Source: Acidobacteriota bacterium (GTDB lineage: Bacteria > Acidobacteriota > Blastocatellia > Pyrinomonadales > Pyrinomonadaceae). Taken from it: DNA of 8,128 bases. Below, piece by piece: positions 6,706 through 8,128 of the stretch. Each line of letters opens with the position of its first letter. Positions within the stretch are counted from its first letter, which is position 1. The notes beneath the pieces are model-generated. The model was not told the DNA's origin, made no database searches, and saw only the letters and a list, made by a program, of their open reading frames with translations. The position numbers were made by a program, and so were the translations under genes. The DNA is taken from assembly GCA_003222935.1 (NCBI GenBank), contig QHXL01000310.1, forward strand, positions 1 through 8,128, written 5' to 3'.

Positions 6706-8128
6706 TTGAGCGAAGACTTTTCCCCCAACACGACGCTCTCGCACTACCGCATCGTTTCGAAACTTGGTGCAGGTGGAATGGGTGAAGTCTACCTGGCCCA
6801 GGACACGAAACTCGATCGCAAAGTTGCGTTGAAGATACTCCCGGAAGCGTTTGCTTCAGACGCCGATCGCATGCGGCGCTTTGTTTTGGAAGCGAAGTCC
6901 GCGTCAGCACTCAATCATCCCAACATCATCACCATCTATGAAATTGGTGAAGCAAGTAACCTCGGTATTCACTTCATTGCCACTGAATACATCGAAGGCA
7001 CGACTCTGAATAATTGTGCGTCGCTTCCGTTGACTACTGCTCTCGACGTGGTGACTCAAGTTGTTTCCGCTCTGCAAGCCGCTCACAGTGCGGGAATAAT
7101 TCATCGCGACATAAAACCGGAGAACGTAATTATTCGACCCGACGGATTGGTCAAAATTCTCGACTTTGGCATCGCTAAAGTGTCAGGACCAATGGCATTT
7201 GTCGGCGTCAATCCGGGTACAGATCCAGAAGCAGCGACGGCAGTGAAATCCGGCACCACCGCAGGAATGATAATCGGAACTGCCAGCTACATGTCTCCGG
7301 AGCAGGCGCGCGGAAAAGCAGTCGATGCGCGAACAGATATTTTCAGCGTCGGAGTTGTGCTGTACGAAATGCTGGCGCGACGAAAGCCGTTCACTGGCGA
7401 GAACCCGTTGGACGTGATCGGTTCTATTGTCGCGGACGATCCAACACCTATGACGCAGATTATTCCGACGCTGCCTCCCGAAATTGATCGCATCGTCAAC
7501 AAGGCGCTTAAGAAAAATCTCTCTGAACGGTATCAATCAGCGACCGAGATGCTTGGTGATTTGAAAGGCTGTCAAAAGCGTCTTGAATTCGAAGCCGAAC
7601 TCAAACGTACACAGACGCCGGAAGACCAGGAAGTCAAAAGACCTGGAGCGATTGCTCAAACGGAATCGCGAAACTCGATCGCAGTGTTGCCCTTCACCAA
7701 CATGAGCACCGATCCGGAGAACGAATACTTCTGTGACGGGCTCGCGGAAGAGCTACTAAATGCGCTGGCCAAGATCGACGATTTGAAAGTTGCAGCACGC
7801 ACATCATCGTTTGCATTCAAAGGTCAGAATGCGAATGTCAGCGACATCGGCCGCACGTTGAGTGTCAACACTGTTCTTGAAGGCAGTGTGCGCAAGTCTG
7901 GCGATCGAGTACGCATCACGGTTCAGCTCATCAACTCTTCGGATGGTTATCATCTTTGGTCTGAACGATACGATCGTGAGATGCAGGACATCTTTGACGT
8001 CCAGGACGAGATCACGTTGTCGGTCGTTGACGCCTTGAAACTAAAACTTCTTGGTGAGGAAAAAGAAGCACTATTGAAGCGTTACACAAATAATGCTGAG
8101 GCCTACCAACTCTATTTACGAGGGCGTT
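6706..8128 (+). CDS. Soluble Ser/Thr protein kinase with TolB-N-like domain (3' end outside window)
   Basis: The first 474 residues are visible. The kinase domain spans about 14-290: glycine loop LGAGGMGEVY (20-29), VALK lysine K43, alphaC glutamate E62, HRDIKPEN (133-140; catalytic D135), DFG (153-155), GTASYMSPEQAR (191-202). A charged linker (about 290-322, KRLEFEAELKRTQTPEDQ) with no hydrophobic segment leads to a TolB-N-like domain at about 324-448 (SIAVLPFTNMS, VLEGSV, HLWSERYD, DIFDVQDE). The window ends at the start of what matches the TPR region of kinase 1 (EAYQLYLRGR). Unlike kinase 1 there is no membrane segment, so both halves should be cytoplasmic. TTG 6706 is the only sensible start: an in-frame TAA lies at 6691 and the first in-frame ATG is within the glycine loop. 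No Shine-Dalgarno sequence is seen. Probably a paralogue of kinase 1, expressed from a related leader. Confidence 0.92.
   Translation, partial: MSEDFSPNTTLSHYRIVSKLGAGGMGEVYLAQDTKLDRKVALKILPEAFASDADRMRRFVLEAKSASALNHPNIITIYEIGEASNLGIHFIATEYIEGTTLNNCASLPLTTALDVVTQVVSALQAAHSAGIIHRDIKPENVIIRPDGLVKILDFGIAKVSGPMAFVGVNPGTDPEAATAVKSGTTAGMIIGTASYMSPEQARGKAVDARTDIFSVGVVLYEMLARRKPFTGENPLDVIGSIVADDPTPMTQIIPTLPPEIDRIVNKALKKNLSERYQSATEMLGDLKGCQKRLEFEAELKRTQTPEDQEVKRPGAIAQTESRNSIAVLPFTNMSTDPENEYFCDGLAEELLNALAKIDDLKVAARTSSFAFKGQNANVSDIGRTLSVNTVLEGSVRKSGDRVRITVQLINSSDGYHLWSERYDREMQDIFDVQDEITLSVVDALKLKLLGEEKEALLKRYTNNAEAYQLYLRGR

Noticed and set aside
7183..7536. 117-aa minus-strand open frame inside kinase 2
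   Set aside because: It is antisense to the activation segment and C-lobe of the kinase, with no motif of its own.

Overview
The window most likely comes from an Acidobacteriota genome, probably Blastocatellia/Pyrinomonadaceae-like. This is inferred from the gene types (two Ser/Thr kinases fused to TolB-N-like and TPR modules), moderate GC content, absence of visible Shine-Dalgarno sequences and REP-like arrays around a Y1 transposase. No rRNA or marker gene confirms it.

Layout. At the left edge is a long imperfect inverted repeat (86-175), directly followed by a minus-strand gene for a secreted protein of unknown function (181-872) that is broken by one frameshift. A divergent intergenic region then leads into a 275-nt leader block (1025-1299) and a full-length 893-aa membrane Ser/Thr kinase (1309-3990). 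Past the kinase, a short inverted-repeat pair (4048-4160) separates it from a convergent gene for a TyrA-like (prephenate dehydrogenase family) protein (4243-5130, minus). Upstream of that gene are four REP-like repeats with a 67-69 nt period (5159-5405). Next come a broken transposase gene with two tandem HUH/Y1-type domains (5486-6288) and three more copies of the same repeat in the opposite orientation (6285-6438). Five bases beyond the last repeat, a second diverged copy of the leader block (6444-6687) begins and leads into a second Ser/Thr kinase, which runs off the right edge (6706-8128).

How the parts relate. The two kinases share the order kinase, TolB-N-like domain, TPR, and both must start at TTG. 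Kinase 1 has three predicted membrane segments between the kinase and TolB-like domains, so its sensor half should be outside the cytoplasm. Kinase 2 has none and should be soluble. Their upstream regions are strikingly similar (55 of 63 bases by hand count in the first block), although the proteins are clearly diverged. That makes the leader the best candidate here for an undescribed regulatory element. The REP arrays and the tandem-domain transposase look like a RAYT/REP system, now inactive or relying on recoding: the frameshift falls at the second histidine of the first HUH motif.

Limits: all calls are by eye, without database searches. Family calls rest on motifs, and identity counts are hand alignments.
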